Shown here piece after piece: positions 10,274 through 21,903 of a stretch of 64,000 nt of DNA (the stretch's first letter is position 1; each line of letters starts with the position of its first letter). The DNA comes from Chloroflexota bacterium. Lineage in GTDB: Bacteria > Chloroflexota > Anaerolineae > Anaerolineales > Villigracilaceae. The notes under the pieces are model-generated. The model was not told the DNA's origin and did not search any database. It saw nothing but the letters and a program-made list of their open reading frames with translations. Position numbers and translations under genes: made by a program. The stretch lies in assembly GCA_013112685.1 (NCBI GenBank), contig JABFGC010000002.1, positions 1,684,902-1,748,901 of the forward strand. The letters run 5' to 3'.

Positions 10274-10314
10274 ACCCTCACCCCCTGCCCCTCTCCCAAA
10301 TGAGAGAGGGGGGA
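10274..10314. repeat. Palindromic dispersed repeat (CCCTCACCCC / GAGAGGGG type)
   Basis: The tract starts CCCTCACCCCCTGCCC and ends with a CCCTCTC ... GAGAGGG hairpin. A second copy of the same element lies inside murE at 46974-47014. It sits between the terminator above and pyrG. Confidence 0.7.
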
Positions 10315-10322
10315 TAGATTAG

Positions 10323-11942
<1,620 letters not shown>

Positions 11943-11971
11943 TTCGTAAACTTAGGCAGGAGAAATTGAAT

Positions 11972-12008
11972 GAAGACCTCCAATGGAGGTCTTCTTCATT
12001 CGTTCTGA
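11972..12008 (+). terminator. Intrinsic terminator after pyrG
   Basis: A 10-bp stem (GAAGACCTCC and complement) with a 3-nt loop, then a T-rich TTCATTCGTTCTG. It lies between pyrG and a convergent lipoprotein gene. Confidence 0.75.
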
Positions 12009-12036
12009 TTTGACTACACTATATTCCGAGCCGGTC

Positions 12037-12741
12037 TTATTCTTTCACAACAACCGTCAAACCGAGCGTTGCGCCGAAGGGATTGGCGCCGTCGGTGAAG
12101 CGCCAGTAGGAGGTGTAAGTTCCCTCCTTTTTCGGCGCATCCACAAAGACTGAGAGTTCCACCCACTCCCATGGCGCGACGATTTTCCCAAGCGTATTCC
12201 ACGATGAGCCGAAATGGTCCTCGCCGACGTTGGTCAGCGTGTACGTGTACTTCCAGTCGCAGGTACCGGTGTTTTGGACCTTCCAGGTCTTGACGAAACT
12301 CTCGCCCGGCGCGACTTCGGTGCCCGGCGGATAATTCGCATCGCGGATGAAGGCGAGATTGTTGCAGCCATGCGCCAGCGAACCCGGGTTGACGGTGGGG
12401 GTTGGCAGAGTCCCGGTCACAGAAGGCGTGACCTGGATGTTGCCGGGGGTGAAGGTGTAAAAAATGAAGGTCGGCGTCCAGGTGGCGGGAGGAGGCAGGG
12501 TGTTATAAGGGGTGGGCGTTGGGAGGAACGTATTGGTGGGAGGAGGCGTGTTCGTGTTCGGCGGCGTCGGCGTGACCATGGCGGTCTGTGTGCCGAAAAA
12601 ACCGGCGACCATCGTACCGACGGCGAGCGTCAACACGGCATCATCGGTGGTGAGTTGCTCCTCCGGTTGCGTCCCGCCACATGCGGAGAGGATGGCGATC
12701 AGGACAAAAAGGATTGTCAGGGATTTTGGATTGAATTTCAT
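12037..12741 (-). CDS. Lipoprotein with NBR1-type Ig-like domain
   Basis: 234 residues. The signal peptide ends in a lipobox (ILSACGG, Cys about residue 22). A helical stretch is followed by a long Thr/Pro linker (TPTPPNTNTPPPTNTFLPTPTP), and residues 120-234 form an Ig-like beta domain of the NBR1 type. The conserved Trp and the pattern KTWKVQNTGTCDW, WVELSVFVDAPKKEGTY and YWRFTDGANPFG are all seen. Two Cys in the domain could pair. Probably a surface-exposed binding module anchored to the membrane; the ligand is unknown. Ribosome site GAGG lies upstream of the ATG. Confidence 0.8.
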   Translation of the reverse strand: MKFNPKSLTILFVLIAILSACGGTQPEEQLTTDDAVLTLAVGTMVAGFFGTQTAMVTPTPPNTNTPPPTNTFLPTPTPYNTLPPPATWTPTFIFYTFTPGNIQVTPSVTGTLPTPTVNPGSLAHGCNNLAFIRDANYPPGTEVAPGESFVKTWKVQNTGTCDWKYTYTLTNVGEDHFGSSWNTLGKIVAPWEWVELSVFVDAPKKEGTYTSYWRFTDGANPFGATLGLTVVVKE

Positions 12742-12818
12742 TCAGGAAACCTCGCTATTCTGTCTGACAGTGACGAGGTTCATTATAAAAGGAAAAAGGA
12801 CTCGGATTAAGTGCTGGA

Positions 12819-12869
12819 CTCCGCAAGTTCTACTTGCGGGAATCCAGAAGTAGAACTTCTGGATTCCCG
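12819..12869. repeat. Two adjacent palindromes with mirrored cores
   Basis: CCGCAAG-TTCTA-CTTGCGG is followed directly by GGAATCCAGAAG-TAG-AACTTCTGGATTCC. The central AAGTTCTACTT of the first is the exact reverse complement of AAGTAGAACTT in the second, so alternative pairing between the two is possible. The element lies just after the plsC stop and could also serve as its terminator, though no U-tract follows. Confidence 0.7.
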
Positions 12870-12871
12870 AT

Positions 12872-13555
12872 TCATTTATCAAAACCTTTTGGCGCTTCGG
12901 CATAGACTCCGCGCATATCGGCGGGGAGTTCGCGGGCGAGGGCAAACATGACGCGGTCGGTCAGGGAGAGGGCGGTCTCACCGGGTTTGGGGAGAATCGG
13001 CGGGAGGATTTTTACGGTGACAGGATTGCGGCGCGGGAAGCGTTTGAAAAAACCGTCAGTGCCAACCACAGCCATGGGGACGATGGGACAGTTTGCGTCG
13101 AGGGCGAGGTGGGCAGAACCGGTTTTGGCGACGCTGAGTCCCTTTCCTTTGGAGCGCGTCCCTTCGGGGAACATGCCGAGGACCTGCCCATGCTCCAGCA
13201 CACGTGCGGCATGACGAAACGCCCACTCATCCTTCTCGCCGCGATAGACGGGGAATGCGCCCAGTCGCGGAGGGCGGCTTCTGAAGACGGGGATTTTGAA
13301 CAGGCTGGCTTTGCCCATGAAAAAGATCGGGCGCGGGATGCTCAATTGCATGGGAATCACGTCGAAGTTGGTGACATGGTTCGCCGCCAGCACCGCCGCC
13401 CCATCGGTGGGCAGGTTTTCCGCGCCCTGTACATCGAGCGCCATGATGGGTTTGAATAAAATGCCGAGCATGAACACCACGAATTTGCGAAAAGGCGTGG
13501 CGTGAAAGGCAAAATGAAGTTTATCGCGCGGGTCGCGGAACATGATTTCCGTCAC
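12872..13555 (-). CDS. plsC: 1-acyl-sn-glycerol-3-phosphate acyltransferase family
   Basis: Acylates lysophosphatidate to phosphatidate at the membrane in phospholipid synthesis. The 227 residues carry the family motifs NHVTNFD (the catalytic NHx4D), the glycerophosphate-binding FPEGTRS, and VPMAVVGTDG. An N-terminal hydrophobic segment (FVVFMLGILFKPIM) fits membrane attachment. The GTG start at 13555 has GGGAG 8 nt upstream, while an ATG at 13543 is an alternative. It is divergent from eno, with about 95 bp between. Confidence 0.88.
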   Translation of the reverse strand: MTEIMFRDPRDKLHFAFHATPFRKFVVFMLGILFKPIMALDVQGAENLPTDGAAVLAANHVTNFDVIPMQLSIPRPIFFMGKASLFKIPVFRSRPPRLGAFPVYRGEKDEWAFRHAARVLEHGQVLGMFPEGTRSKGKGLSVAKTGSAHLALDANCPIVPMAVVGTDGFFKRFPRRNPVTVKILPPILPKPGETALSLTDRVMFALARELPADMRGVYAEAPKGFDK

Positions 13556-13634
13556 GACGACATCTCCCGATTTTTGGGGTTATACTTGCGCTCGTCACAC
13601 AAGCGATCATTGCAAAGACGCACAACGATAATAA

Positions 13635-14944
<1,310 letters not shown>

Positions 14945-14949
14945 AAGTT

Positions 14950-15028
14950 ATGTCGTTGCGGGGAACCGCGAAGCGGTGACGAAACAGAAGGTTGTTTCGT
15001 CGGGCTAACGCCCTCCTCGCAGCGACAT
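14950..15028. repeat. Dispersed inverted repeat (ATGTCGTTGCG ... CGCAGCGACAT)
   Basis: The ends pair over 11 bp with one mismatch, enclosing CCGCGAAGCGG and GACGAAAC/GTTTCGTC inverted pairs. It resembles the element at 46465-46537 and fills the gap between eno and the ferritin-VIT gene. Confidence 0.65.
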
Positions 15029-15046
15029 GTTTAACGGGAGGGACTC

Positions 15047-16171
15047 ATGTCTAATCAAAGCGACATCGAACGATATTTGAACAACCGCCAAAAGGAAATT
15101 GACGGAGCCGCGTTATATCGCGCGCTGGCGGAAGTTGAAAAACAACCGCAAATGGCGGAAATCTACAAACGCCTCGCCGAAAGCGAAGAAAAACACGCAG
15201 CCGTTTGGGAAGGGAAACTTGCCGCGCTCAAGGTCAGCCCGCCGCCGCGAAAACTTTCCTGGCGGACGCAAACGCTCATCTGGCTTACAAAGCGCTTCGG
15301 TCCGCAGTTTGTGCTGCCCACCATCGCCAACAACGAAAAGGCGGATAGCAGCGCCTACGATGGGCAGATGGATGCGGAAGCCGCTCACTTCTCGCAGGAT
15401 GAAAAATCCCATGCGCGCTTGCTGGCGCTCGCTTCAAACTCGACGGGAGGGCTGCCCGGCGGGACGGTAGCGCAGCTTGAGGGACGGCATCGCGCCAGCG
15501 GCGGCAATGCCCTCCGTGCGGCTGTCCTCGGCGCAAATGACGGGCTGGTCTCCATTTTGAGTCTGGTCATGGGTGTGGCAGGCGCGACCAATTCCAATAC
15601 CGATGTGCTTATTGCAGGCCTGGCAGGATTGCTCGCAGGCGCGGGTTCGATGGCGCTGGGCGAATGGCTCTCCGTGCAAAGTTCGCGTGAATTGTACGAA
15701 CACCAAATCAAAATCGAAGCGCAGGAGATCGAAGAAAACCCGGAGGAAGAGCAAGAGGAGCTTGCGCTCATCTACCAAGCCAAGGGACTGCCCGAAGAGC
15801 GCGCCCGCGAACTCGCCGCGCACATGACGGCGGATAAAACCAGTCTCCTCGATACTCTCGCGCGTGAAGAACTCGGCGTGGATCCTGAAGAATTGGGCGG
15901 CTCCGCCTACGAAGCGGCGTTCACTTCATTTTTCCTGTTCGCGTTTGGCGCGATCTTCCCCATTTTCCCTTTTTTGTTCTGGAGCGGGGCAGCCGCCATT
16001 ACCATCAGCCTTGCCGTCAGCGGCGTTGGGCTGTTCATCATCGGCGCGGCAATCACATTGATGACGGGCCGCGGCGTGCTGTACTCCGGGACAAGGCAGG
16101 TGTTGGTCGGTCTTGCCGCGGCGGCGCTCACGTTCGGCATCGGGAAGTTGATCGGCGTGTCGCTGGCATAG
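15047..16171 (+). CDS. Ferritin-like / VIT1-CCC1 fusion membrane protein (MbfA-like)
   Basis: 374 residues. Residues 1-140 form a rubrerythrin/ferritin-like four-helix region with metal-ligand Glu/His motifs (EVEKQPQMAE, ESEEKHA, EAAHFSQDEKSHA). Residues 155-374 form a VIT1/CCC1-type transporter with about five membrane helices (AAVLGANDGLVSILSLVMGV, SMALGEWLSVQS). The same domain pair is known in membrane-bound ferritin MbfA, which exports or detoxifies iron. An iron or manganese role is inferred from that family. GGGAGG precedes the ATG. A terminator follows the gene. Confidence 0.85.
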   Translation: MSNQSDIERYLNNRQKEIDGAALYRALAEVEKQPQMAEIYKRLAESEEKHAAVWEGKLAALKVSPPPRKLSWRTQTLIWLTKRFGPQFVLPTIANNEKADSSAYDGQMDAEAAHFSQDEKSHARLLALASNSTGGLPGGTVAQLEGRHRASGGNALRAAVLGANDGLVSILSLVMGVAGATNSNTDVLIAGLAGLLAGAGSMALGEWLSVQSSRELYEHQIKIEAQEIEENPEEEQEELALIYQAKGLPEERARELAAHMTADKTSLLDTLAREELGVDPEELGGSAYEAAFTSFFLFAFGAIFPIFPFLFWSGAAAITISLAVSGVGLFIIGAAITLMTGRGVLYSGTRQVLVGLAAAALTFGIGKLIGVSLA

Positions 16172-16198
16172 GCGCGGGAAAAACCGTCTCAAGCAGAA

Positions 16199-16248
16199 GC
16201 AGGCTCCAGGGTCCGGTTTGAAGCGGAAGTTGAGCCTGCAAAATTTTT
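16199..16248 (+). terminator. Candidate terminator after the ferritin-VIT gene
   Basis: GCAGGCTC and GAGCCTGC pair over 8 bp around a 25-nt loop, followed by AAAATTTTT. The large loop makes it less certain. Confidence 0.5.
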
Positions 16249-16251
16249 AAG

Positions 16252-16279
16252 TTGACAAAGTTTTTGAAATGGTTATAAT
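16252..16279 (+). promoter_or_regulatory. Sigma70-type promoter of the ROK regulator
   Basis: TTGACA (16252-16257) and TATAAT (16274-16279) are separated by 16 bp. The -10 box lies within the left arm of the operator palindrome, so repressor binding would block RNA polymerase. Confidence 0.85.
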
Positions 16280-16309
16280 TAGTTTGTTGCTCCAACATAC
16301 TAATTATAA
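16273..16309. promoter_or_regulatory. Palindromic operator, XylR/ROK type
   Basis: Two 17-bp arms with one mismatch around the 3-bp centre CTC. The left arm is TTATAATTAGTTTGTTG and the right arm CAACATACTAATTATAA. The inner part TTAGTTTGTT-N-CAACATACTAA closely matches the known XylR box of Firmicutes (TTAGTTTG ... CAAACTAA). It covers the -10 box and reaches the first base of the start codon, so autorepression is the natural reading. Confidence 0.85.
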
Positions 16310-17544
16310 TGGAACCCAGGAACACGGCTGACCAGGCTTTTGTTCGCGAGACAAACCTCTCGCTGGTTCTCCGGCTGATCCACAATCAGGCGCCGGTTTC
16401 ACGCGCGCAGTTGGCAGCCATAACGGGGTTGAACAAGTCCACGGTATCGAGCATTGTGGATGAATTATTGGAGCGCAATCTTGTGCATGAAACCGGAAGC
16501 AACACAGGCGGCGCGGGGCGGCCCGCCACATTGCTCGAGATCAACCCGCAGGCGGGATATATCATCGGCGTGGAACTCGGCGTGGATTTCGTCTCGGTGG
16601 CGGTGACGGATTTTCTTGGCAACATCGTCTGGCGCAGGCGCGAAGACGCCGACCCTTCGGAAGACCAGGAAAAAATGATCAACCAGACATTGCGGATCGT
16701 GAAGGAAGCAATGACAACCGGGAAGCGAAAGAATTATCACTTCCTGGGGCTGGGACTCGCCACGCCCGGGACGGTGGACTTGAACAAAGGGGTTTTGATC
16801 TTTGCGCCCAACCTGCATTGGCGGAATGTGCCGTTCGTAAAAATCTTTTCCGAGCAGACCAAGTTAAGAGTGTTCGTCGAAAACGACGCGAACGCGGCGG
16901 CGATTGCCGAGCACCTGTTCGGCGCGGCGCGGCAGTGTCACGATTTCATCTTTGTGTTTGCGGGGGTGGGCATCGGCGGCGGGCTTTTCCTGAACGGGAA
17001 GTTGTATCGCGGCAAGAACGGATACGCCGGCGAGATCGGTCACTCCCCCATCATGGCGGAGCCCTCGCAGAACGTGTGTCACTGCGGGAACCGCGGCTGT
17101 TGGGAAACGTATGCCAACCAGTACTCCATCATCCAGCGTATGCAGGCGCGGCTGGAGGTGAAACGCACCAGCATCATCCCGAAACTGATGATGGAACAGA
17201 ATTCCACGCTGAATATCCCGCTCATCAAGCAGGCGGCGGATGCGGGAGATGCGGAAGCCATCGATTCTTTTACCGAAGCCGGTCACGCCATGGGACAGGG
17301 GTTCGCGGGGCTTATCAATATTTTCAATCCAGAAAAAGTGATTTTGGGCGGTCCGTTGAGCACCGCCGGGGAATATCTATTGCCTGCCATCAAGGAGACG
17401 GTCGCGCGTCATTCCTTGCAGGAAATTGGTCAACAAGTGGAGGTGCAGCTCTCCACTTTTGGTCCCGATGCAAGCCTGATCGGCGCCATCGCCATCGTCG
17501 TGGACGATGCGCTTTCGCATCCTGTAACCATTGAAAGGAGGTGA
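16309..17544 (+). CDS. ROK family transcriptional repressor (XylR-like)
   Basis: 411 residues. The N-terminal winged helix-turn-helix (residues about 15-70, SRAQLAAITGLNKSTVSSIV, then GGAGRPAT) binds DNA. The C-terminal ROK sugar-sensing domain has EVGVDFVSVAV-type phosphate-site residues, ENDANAAA with the catalytic-type Asp, GVGIGGG, and a zinc site (GHSPIM, CHCGNRGCWE). These proteins release the operator when a sugar binds. The start is the ATG inside the operator end, with no Shine-Dalgarno sequence visible. The sugar transport genes downstream in the same direction are its likely targets. Confidence 0.9.
   Translation: MEPRNTADQAFVRETNLSLVLRLIHNQAPVSRAQLAAITGLNKSTVSSIVDELLERNLVHETGSNTGGAGRPATLLEINPQAGYIIGVELGVDFVSVAVTDFLGNIVWRRREDADPSEDQEKMINQTLRIVKEAMTTGKRKNYHFLGLGLATPGTVDLNKGVLIFAPNLHWRNVPFVKIFSEQTKLRVFVENDANAAAIAEHLFGAARQCHDFIFVFAGVGIGGGLFLNGKLYRGKNGYAGEIGHSPIMAEPSQNVCHCGNRGCWETYANQYSIIQRMQARLEVKRTSIIPKLMMEQNSTLNIPLIKQAADAGDAEAIDSFTEAGHAMGQGFAGLINIFNPEKVILGGPLSTAGEYLLPAIKETVARHSLQEIGQQVEVQLSTFGPDASLIGAIAIVVDDALSHPVTIERR
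17533..17541 (+). promoter_or_regulatory. Orphan Shine-Dalgarno (STAB-SD-like) upstream of the first binding protein
   Basis: GAAAGGAGG, a near-perfect anti-16S match, overlaps the end of the ROK gene, yet no start codon follows at a usable distance. The next gene starts 79 nt further and has its own AAGGAGAG. It resembles the STAB-SD mRNA stabiliser of Bacillus cry3 transcripts. Confidence 0.4.
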
Positions 17545-17620
17545 TTCATTCCCGCCCATACCGTTCGTTCGTATTTCGGTTTACCTGTACCTCAATCCAT
17601 AATCCGATAAGGAGAGAAGA

Positions 17621-18914
17621 ATGAATAAAAAGTTGTTTGCTCTGTTGAGCCTGCTGGTAAGCGCATCCCTCGTGCTTGCCGCATGTGGAGGAACCCCTGC
17701 CGCCACCGAAGAAGCCATGACGGAACAGGCTCCCGCCGCCAGCCAGGTAGAAGTGTTCTCCTGGTGGACCGGCGGTGGTGAAGCCGCGGGCTCGAAGCCA
17801 TGCAGAAAGTCTTCGCGGTCGCCAACCCCGACATTGAATTCGTGAATGCCGCAGTCGCCGGTGGCGCAGGAACCAACGCGCGCGCCGTGCTCGCCACCCG
17901 CTTACAGGCTGGCGACCCGCCCGATAGCTGGCAGGGTCATGCGGGTCAGGAATTGATCGGTACCTACGTTGCCGCGAGCCAGATCGAGCCGCTGAACGAC
18001 CTCTACGAAGCCGAAGGCTGGGCTCGAGGTCATGCCTGAAACCCTGATCCCGCTGATCTCGCAGGATGGCAATATCTACTCCGTGCCGGTGAACATCCAC
18101 CGCGCCAACGTACTGTGGTACAACCCCGGCCTGCTCGAAGCCAACGGCGTGGAAGTCCCCACCACCATAGATGAATGGTTCGCCGCGATGGATACCCTCA
18201 AGGCGGCTGGCGTCCAGCCGCTTGCGCTCGGTGAGCAGTGGACCAAGATGCACCTGCTGGAGACCGTCCTGCTTGGCTCGCTCGGAGCCGATGCCTACAA
18301 CGGCTTGTGGACTGGCGCCACCGACTGGGGCAGCCCCGAAGTGACCGCCGCCCTCGAGAATTATGCCAAGGTGCTGACCTACGCCAATGAAGACTCCGCC
18401 TCCCTCTCATGGCAGGATGCCGCCCAACTCGTCGTCAACGGCGATGCGGCGTTCAACGTGATGGGCGACTGGGCTGAAGGCTACTTCCGCGAACTCGGCA
18501 AAGCCCCCAACACCGATTATGGTTGGGCTGCCACGCCCGGTTCCAACGGCGTCTTCCAATTCCTTTCCGACTCCTTCGTGCTTGCGGTCGGCGCTCCCCA
18601 CCGCGATGCGGCGATTGCCTGGCTGAAGACCGCCGGTTCCAAGGCAGGACAGGAAGCGTTCAACCCCGTGAAGGGTTCCATCTGCGCCCGCACCGACTGC
18701 GACAAATCCCTCTTCGGCGAATACCTGCAGTCCGCCATGGATGACTGGGCCCACCAACACCGTCGTCGGTTCGCTGACTCACGGCGTGGTCGCCAACGAC
18801 TCCTGGAAGACCGAAATTGACACCGCCCTCGGCTTGTTCATCGCCGACGGCAACATCGAGACCTTCCAGTCCGCCCTGGTTGCCGCCTGCGCCAGCAGTG
18901 GTCCCTGCAAGTAA
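17621..18914 (+). CDS. ABC sugar transporter, substrate-binding lipoprotein (glucose/mannose type; three frameshifts)
   Basis: About 430 residues when three single-base indels are corrected (near 17787, 18026 and 18746). A signal peptide with lipobox (LVLAACGG) is followed by a Thr/Ala/Pro linker. The start of the mature domain (VEVFSWWTGGGEAAG) and NARAVLATRLQAGDPPDSWQ ... GQELIGTYV follow the pattern of the Thermus glucose/mannose-binding protein. The last part (VVGSLTHGVVANDSWK ... ACASSGPCK) has two Cys. It captures sugar outside the membrane for the two permeases downstream. A terminator-like hairpin after the stop would favour higher levels of this protein than of the permeases. Confidence 0.88.
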
Positions 18915-18930
18915 GTCTTGGTGTTAAAAT

Positions 18931-18966
18931 GGTTGAGGCTCTCGAAAAGGGGCCTCAACCTTTTTT
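18931..18966 (+). terminator. Intercistronic terminator/attenuator hairpin
   Basis: A 9-bp stem GGTTGAGGC/GCCTCAACC with a 12-nt loop and six T residues, between the binding protein and its permease. It probably lets only part of the transcripts continue, and protects the upstream message. Confidence 0.8.
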
Positions 18967-18982
18967 ATTAGAAAGGCGTTCC

Positions 18983-19873
18983 ATGCGAAGAGACAAAGAC
19001 CGCTTTTTAAACATATTGCTCATTTCGCCGTCAATCCTGGCTGTGTTTATTTTTGTTTACGCCTTTATCGGCTGGTCTGCGCGCGTTTCGCTCAGCAAGT
19101 GGAAGGGGTTGACCGCGGATTACACATGGAACAGCATCAATAATTACCTGGAACTTTTCGCCGATCCGCGCTTCCACGTGGACATTCGCAACACGCTGAT
19201 CTTCACGGGCGTATTTGTCATTGGCAGTATCCTGCTGGGTTTTTTGCTGGCGGTCATGCTGGACCAGGGTCTCAAAGGCGAGGGGTTCTTTCGCAGCCTT
19301 TTCCTCTTTCCGATGGCGATTTCATACATCGTAACCGGCGTCGTCTGGCGCTGGCTGATGAATCCCGCCATGACCGGCTCGCGCGTGACCGGTCTCAATA
19401 TCCTTTTCCAAAACCTGGGGTTGGATTTCCTCGCCAACACTTGGTACACAACTCCTACCTGGGGCATGGCGTCCATTGCGCTGGCGGCAATCTGGCAAAT
19501 GTCCGGCTACACGATGGCGCTCTACCTGGCAGGGCTGAGGGCGATTCCGCAGGAACTGCGCGAGGCGGCTCAAATTGACGGGGCGAACGAATTCCAGATT
19601 TACCGTCACATCATGCTCCCCCTGCTGGCGCCCGTCACCCTTTCCGCGCTCATCATTCTCGGGCACATGTCGTTGAAGGTGTTCGATCTGATCGTCGCCG
19701 TTGCAAACAAACAACTTCCTCTGGATGTCCCCGCCATTTACATGTGGCAGGTGACATTCGACGGATTGTTCTACGGCAAGGGCGCCGCCATTGGCATCAT
19801 TCTGCTTATCAGCGTGGCGGTCCTCATCATCCCGTATATCCGCTATACGTTAAAGACGGAGGCGCAGCAATGA
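18983..19873 (+). CDS. ABC sugar transporter permease (MalF-type)
   Basis: 296 residues with six membrane helices and the EAA cytoplasmic loop (ELREAAQIDGANEFQIYRHIMLPLL) that contacts the ATPase. The open frame begins at 18929, but that part lies inside the terminator hairpin. The ATG at 18983 has AAAGG about 8 nt upstream and gives the normal N-terminus (MRRDKDRFLNILL). It overlaps the next permease by 4 bp (ATGA), so translation is coupled. It pairs with the glucose/mannose-type binding protein. Confidence 0.92.
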   Translation: MRRDKDRFLNILLISPSILAVFIFVYAFIGWSARVSLSKWKGLTADYTWNSINNYLELFADPRFHVDIRNTLIFTGVFVIGSILLGFLLAVMLDQGLKGEGFFRSLFLFPMAISYIVTGVVWRWLMNPAMTGSRVTGLNILFQNLGLDFLANTWYTTPTWGMASIALAAIWQMSGYTMALYLAGLRAIPQELREAAQIDGANEFQIYRHIMLPLLAPVTLSALIILGHMSLKVFDLIVAVANKQLPLDVPAIYMWQVTFDGLFYGKGAAIGIILLISVAVLIIPYIRYTLKTEAQQ

Positions 19874-20691
19874 GAACCAAATCCCGTCTTGGCAAGTACT
19901 GGCTCTACATCCCGCTGGTATTGATGGCAGTCTTTTACCTCCTGCCGATGTACGTCATGCTGGTAACGGGTTTCAAAAGTTTTGAAGAGATTGACCTGAA
20001 AACCATGTGGGTGCTCCCCAAGGGGGTCGCTTTCATCAACTATATCGAGGCGTGGATGAAGCTCTCCCCCTCCCTGCTCAACAGTTTCATGATGGTGATT
20101 CCCGCCGCGTTGATTTCGTCGGCGTTGGGCTCGCTCAATGGGTTCGTCCTCGCCAAATGGAAGTTCCGAGGCGCGGACGTCGTCTTCCCGTTCATCCTGT
20201 TCGGCATGTTCATCCCCTATCAGAGCATCCTGATCCCGCTCGTCCAATTCATGAAAGCGATGGGGATTACGGGCCTGCCTGGGCTGGCGCTGGCGCACGT
20301 CATTTACGGCATCCCTATCACCACGCTCACCTTCCGCAATTACTACGCCAGCCTGCCGCAGGAACTGCTCGAAGCCGCAAAGATGGACGGCGCGGACATG
20401 CTCGGAATTTACCGTCACATCCTCCTGCCCATTTCCCTGCCCAGTTTTGTGGTGGTGCTGATCTGGCAGTTCACCTCGGCGTGGAACGACTTCCTCTTCG
20501 CCGTCGTGCTGACCGGCAACGAAGAATGGCCCATCACTGTGGCGCTCAACAATATGGCGGGCAGCCAGATCATCGCCTGGAACGTGCAAATGGCAGGCTC
20601 GCTGCTGGCGGCGCTGCCCACCCTGCTGGTGTACATCTTCCTCGGCAGGTACTTCCTGCGCGGACTCCTCGCCGGTTCGCTCAAAGGCTAA
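19870..20691 (+). CDS. ABC sugar transporter permease (MalG-type)
   Basis: 273 residues, six membrane helices, with the EAA loop LLEAAKMDGADMLGIYRHIL near residue 175. The start is set by the ATGA overlap with the preceding permease stop. A longer open frame from 19744 would run far into the upstream gene and is rejected. Second half of the heterodimeric inner-membrane channel. No ATPase gene directly follows, so the MsmX-like ATPase at 22974 probably serves this transporter. Confidence 0.92.
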   Translation: MRTKSRLGKYWLYIPLVLMAVFYLLPMYVMLVTGFKSFEEIDLKTMWVLPKGVAFINYIEAWMKLSPSLLNSFMMVIPAALISSALGSLNGFVLAKWKFRGADVVFPFILFGMFIPYQSILIPLVQFMKAMGITGLPGLALAHVIYGIPITTLTFRNYYASLPQELLEAAKMDGADMLGIYRHILLPISLPSFVVVLIWQFTSAWNDFLFAVVLTGNEEWPITVALNNMAGSQIIAWNVQMAGSLLAALPTLLVYIFLGRYFLRGLLAGSLKG

Positions 20692-20736
20692 TGCACAGGG
20701 CTGGTTTCATTGTCAAGCCAGCCCCGCTCCTTCCCG

Positions 20737-21903
20737 ATGCAAAATACGCCCAAACTTAATACTCTGCTCTTGACCGCGATTTGTTTCTTCGCGTTCTTCA
20801 TCTTCGGCTTCACCGACAACCTCAAAGGTCCCACCCTGCCGCCCATGCTGGCGGAACTGGACATTGACTACGGCACGGGCGGGAATATTTTCTTCGGCGA
20901 ATACCTCGGCTTTGTCATCGCCACGCTCATCACCGGCCTCCTCGCCGACCGCTTCGGGCTGAAGATTGTGATGGTGTTGGCGGGCGTCTTCCTCGCCCTC
21001 GGCGTGGGCGGGTACAGCAGTTTGAATACCGCGCCTTGCTTGCCGCCTCGCTCTTTGTGATCGGATTGGGTTTGGGCGCATTCTGAACTCGGTCCCAACG
21101 CCATTATCGTCAGCCTGTATCACGAACAAAAAGGACTCTATCTCAACCTGATGGCGGTCATGCACGGACTGGGCTCCACGCTTGCGCCGCTCTTTGCCAG
21201 TTGGCTTTTCGGGCTGGGTGTCAGTTGGCGGGAGGTGTACCGCTGGGACTTTCTGCTCATCGGCATCCTCCTGCTGTTTTCGATGCTCCTGCGCTTCCCA
21301 AAACCGGAGGAGAAAAGTTCGCTCGATTTTCGAACCATCCCACAGACGGCATTTAGAAATCACCTGCCCTTGTTTTACGCCGCGATGACCTTTTACGTCG
21401 CGGCGGAGATCGGGCTGGCTTCGTGGCTCGTCGTGTACCTTCAGGATGCGCGCGCCGTTTCCGTCTCGACCAGCAACCAGGCGTTGGCGCTCTTCTTCGG
21501 GGCGCTCATGCTCGGTCGTTTCCTCGGCGGGTTCATTGTGCACCGGCTGGGATACCTCCGCTCGGTTTTCCTTGCCGCGTCGTTCGCGGTTCTCAGTCTC
21601 GCCATTGGCATCTTTACCGAAATGCTCATCTTCATCCCGCTCACAGGCTTTTTCTTTTCCATCATTTTCCCCACCCTCACGGCGGCGGTTTCGGATGAGC
21701 ATCACAGGAATCTCAACACCATTCTGGGCGTGCTGTTTACTTTTTCCGGCTTGGGCGGAATGCTTGGTCCCTGGCTGGTGGCATGGAGCAGCGACCTTCT
21801 CGGTTTGCAGATTGGCTTCATGGCAACGTTCCTCCTCGCCGCGCTGACCCTGCTCTCTACATTTATTCTTTTTAGGAAGAACAGCCATGGACAAAGCGCT
21901 TAA
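20737..21903 (+). CDS. Major facilitator superfamily sugar permease (frameshifted)
   Basis: About 388 residues with 12 membrane helices expected. The N-terminal half (FFAFFIFGFTDNLKGPTLPP, ADRFGLK loop) resembles FucP/GlcP-type sugar symporters. The frame is broken twice between about 21015 and 21085 by compensating indels. The middle frame supplies FEYRALLAASLFVIGLGLGA, then ELGPNAIIVSLYHEQKG continues in the original frame. The second half is intact to 21903. It overlaps the oxidoreductase gene by 17 bp. A passive or proton-coupled sugar exporter/importer in the same operon is inferred. Confidence 0.8.

Noticed and set aside
18929..18982. Upstream extension of the first permease
   Set aside because: It would be encoded by the terminator hairpin itself; the ATG at 18983 has a ribosome site and the usual N-terminus.
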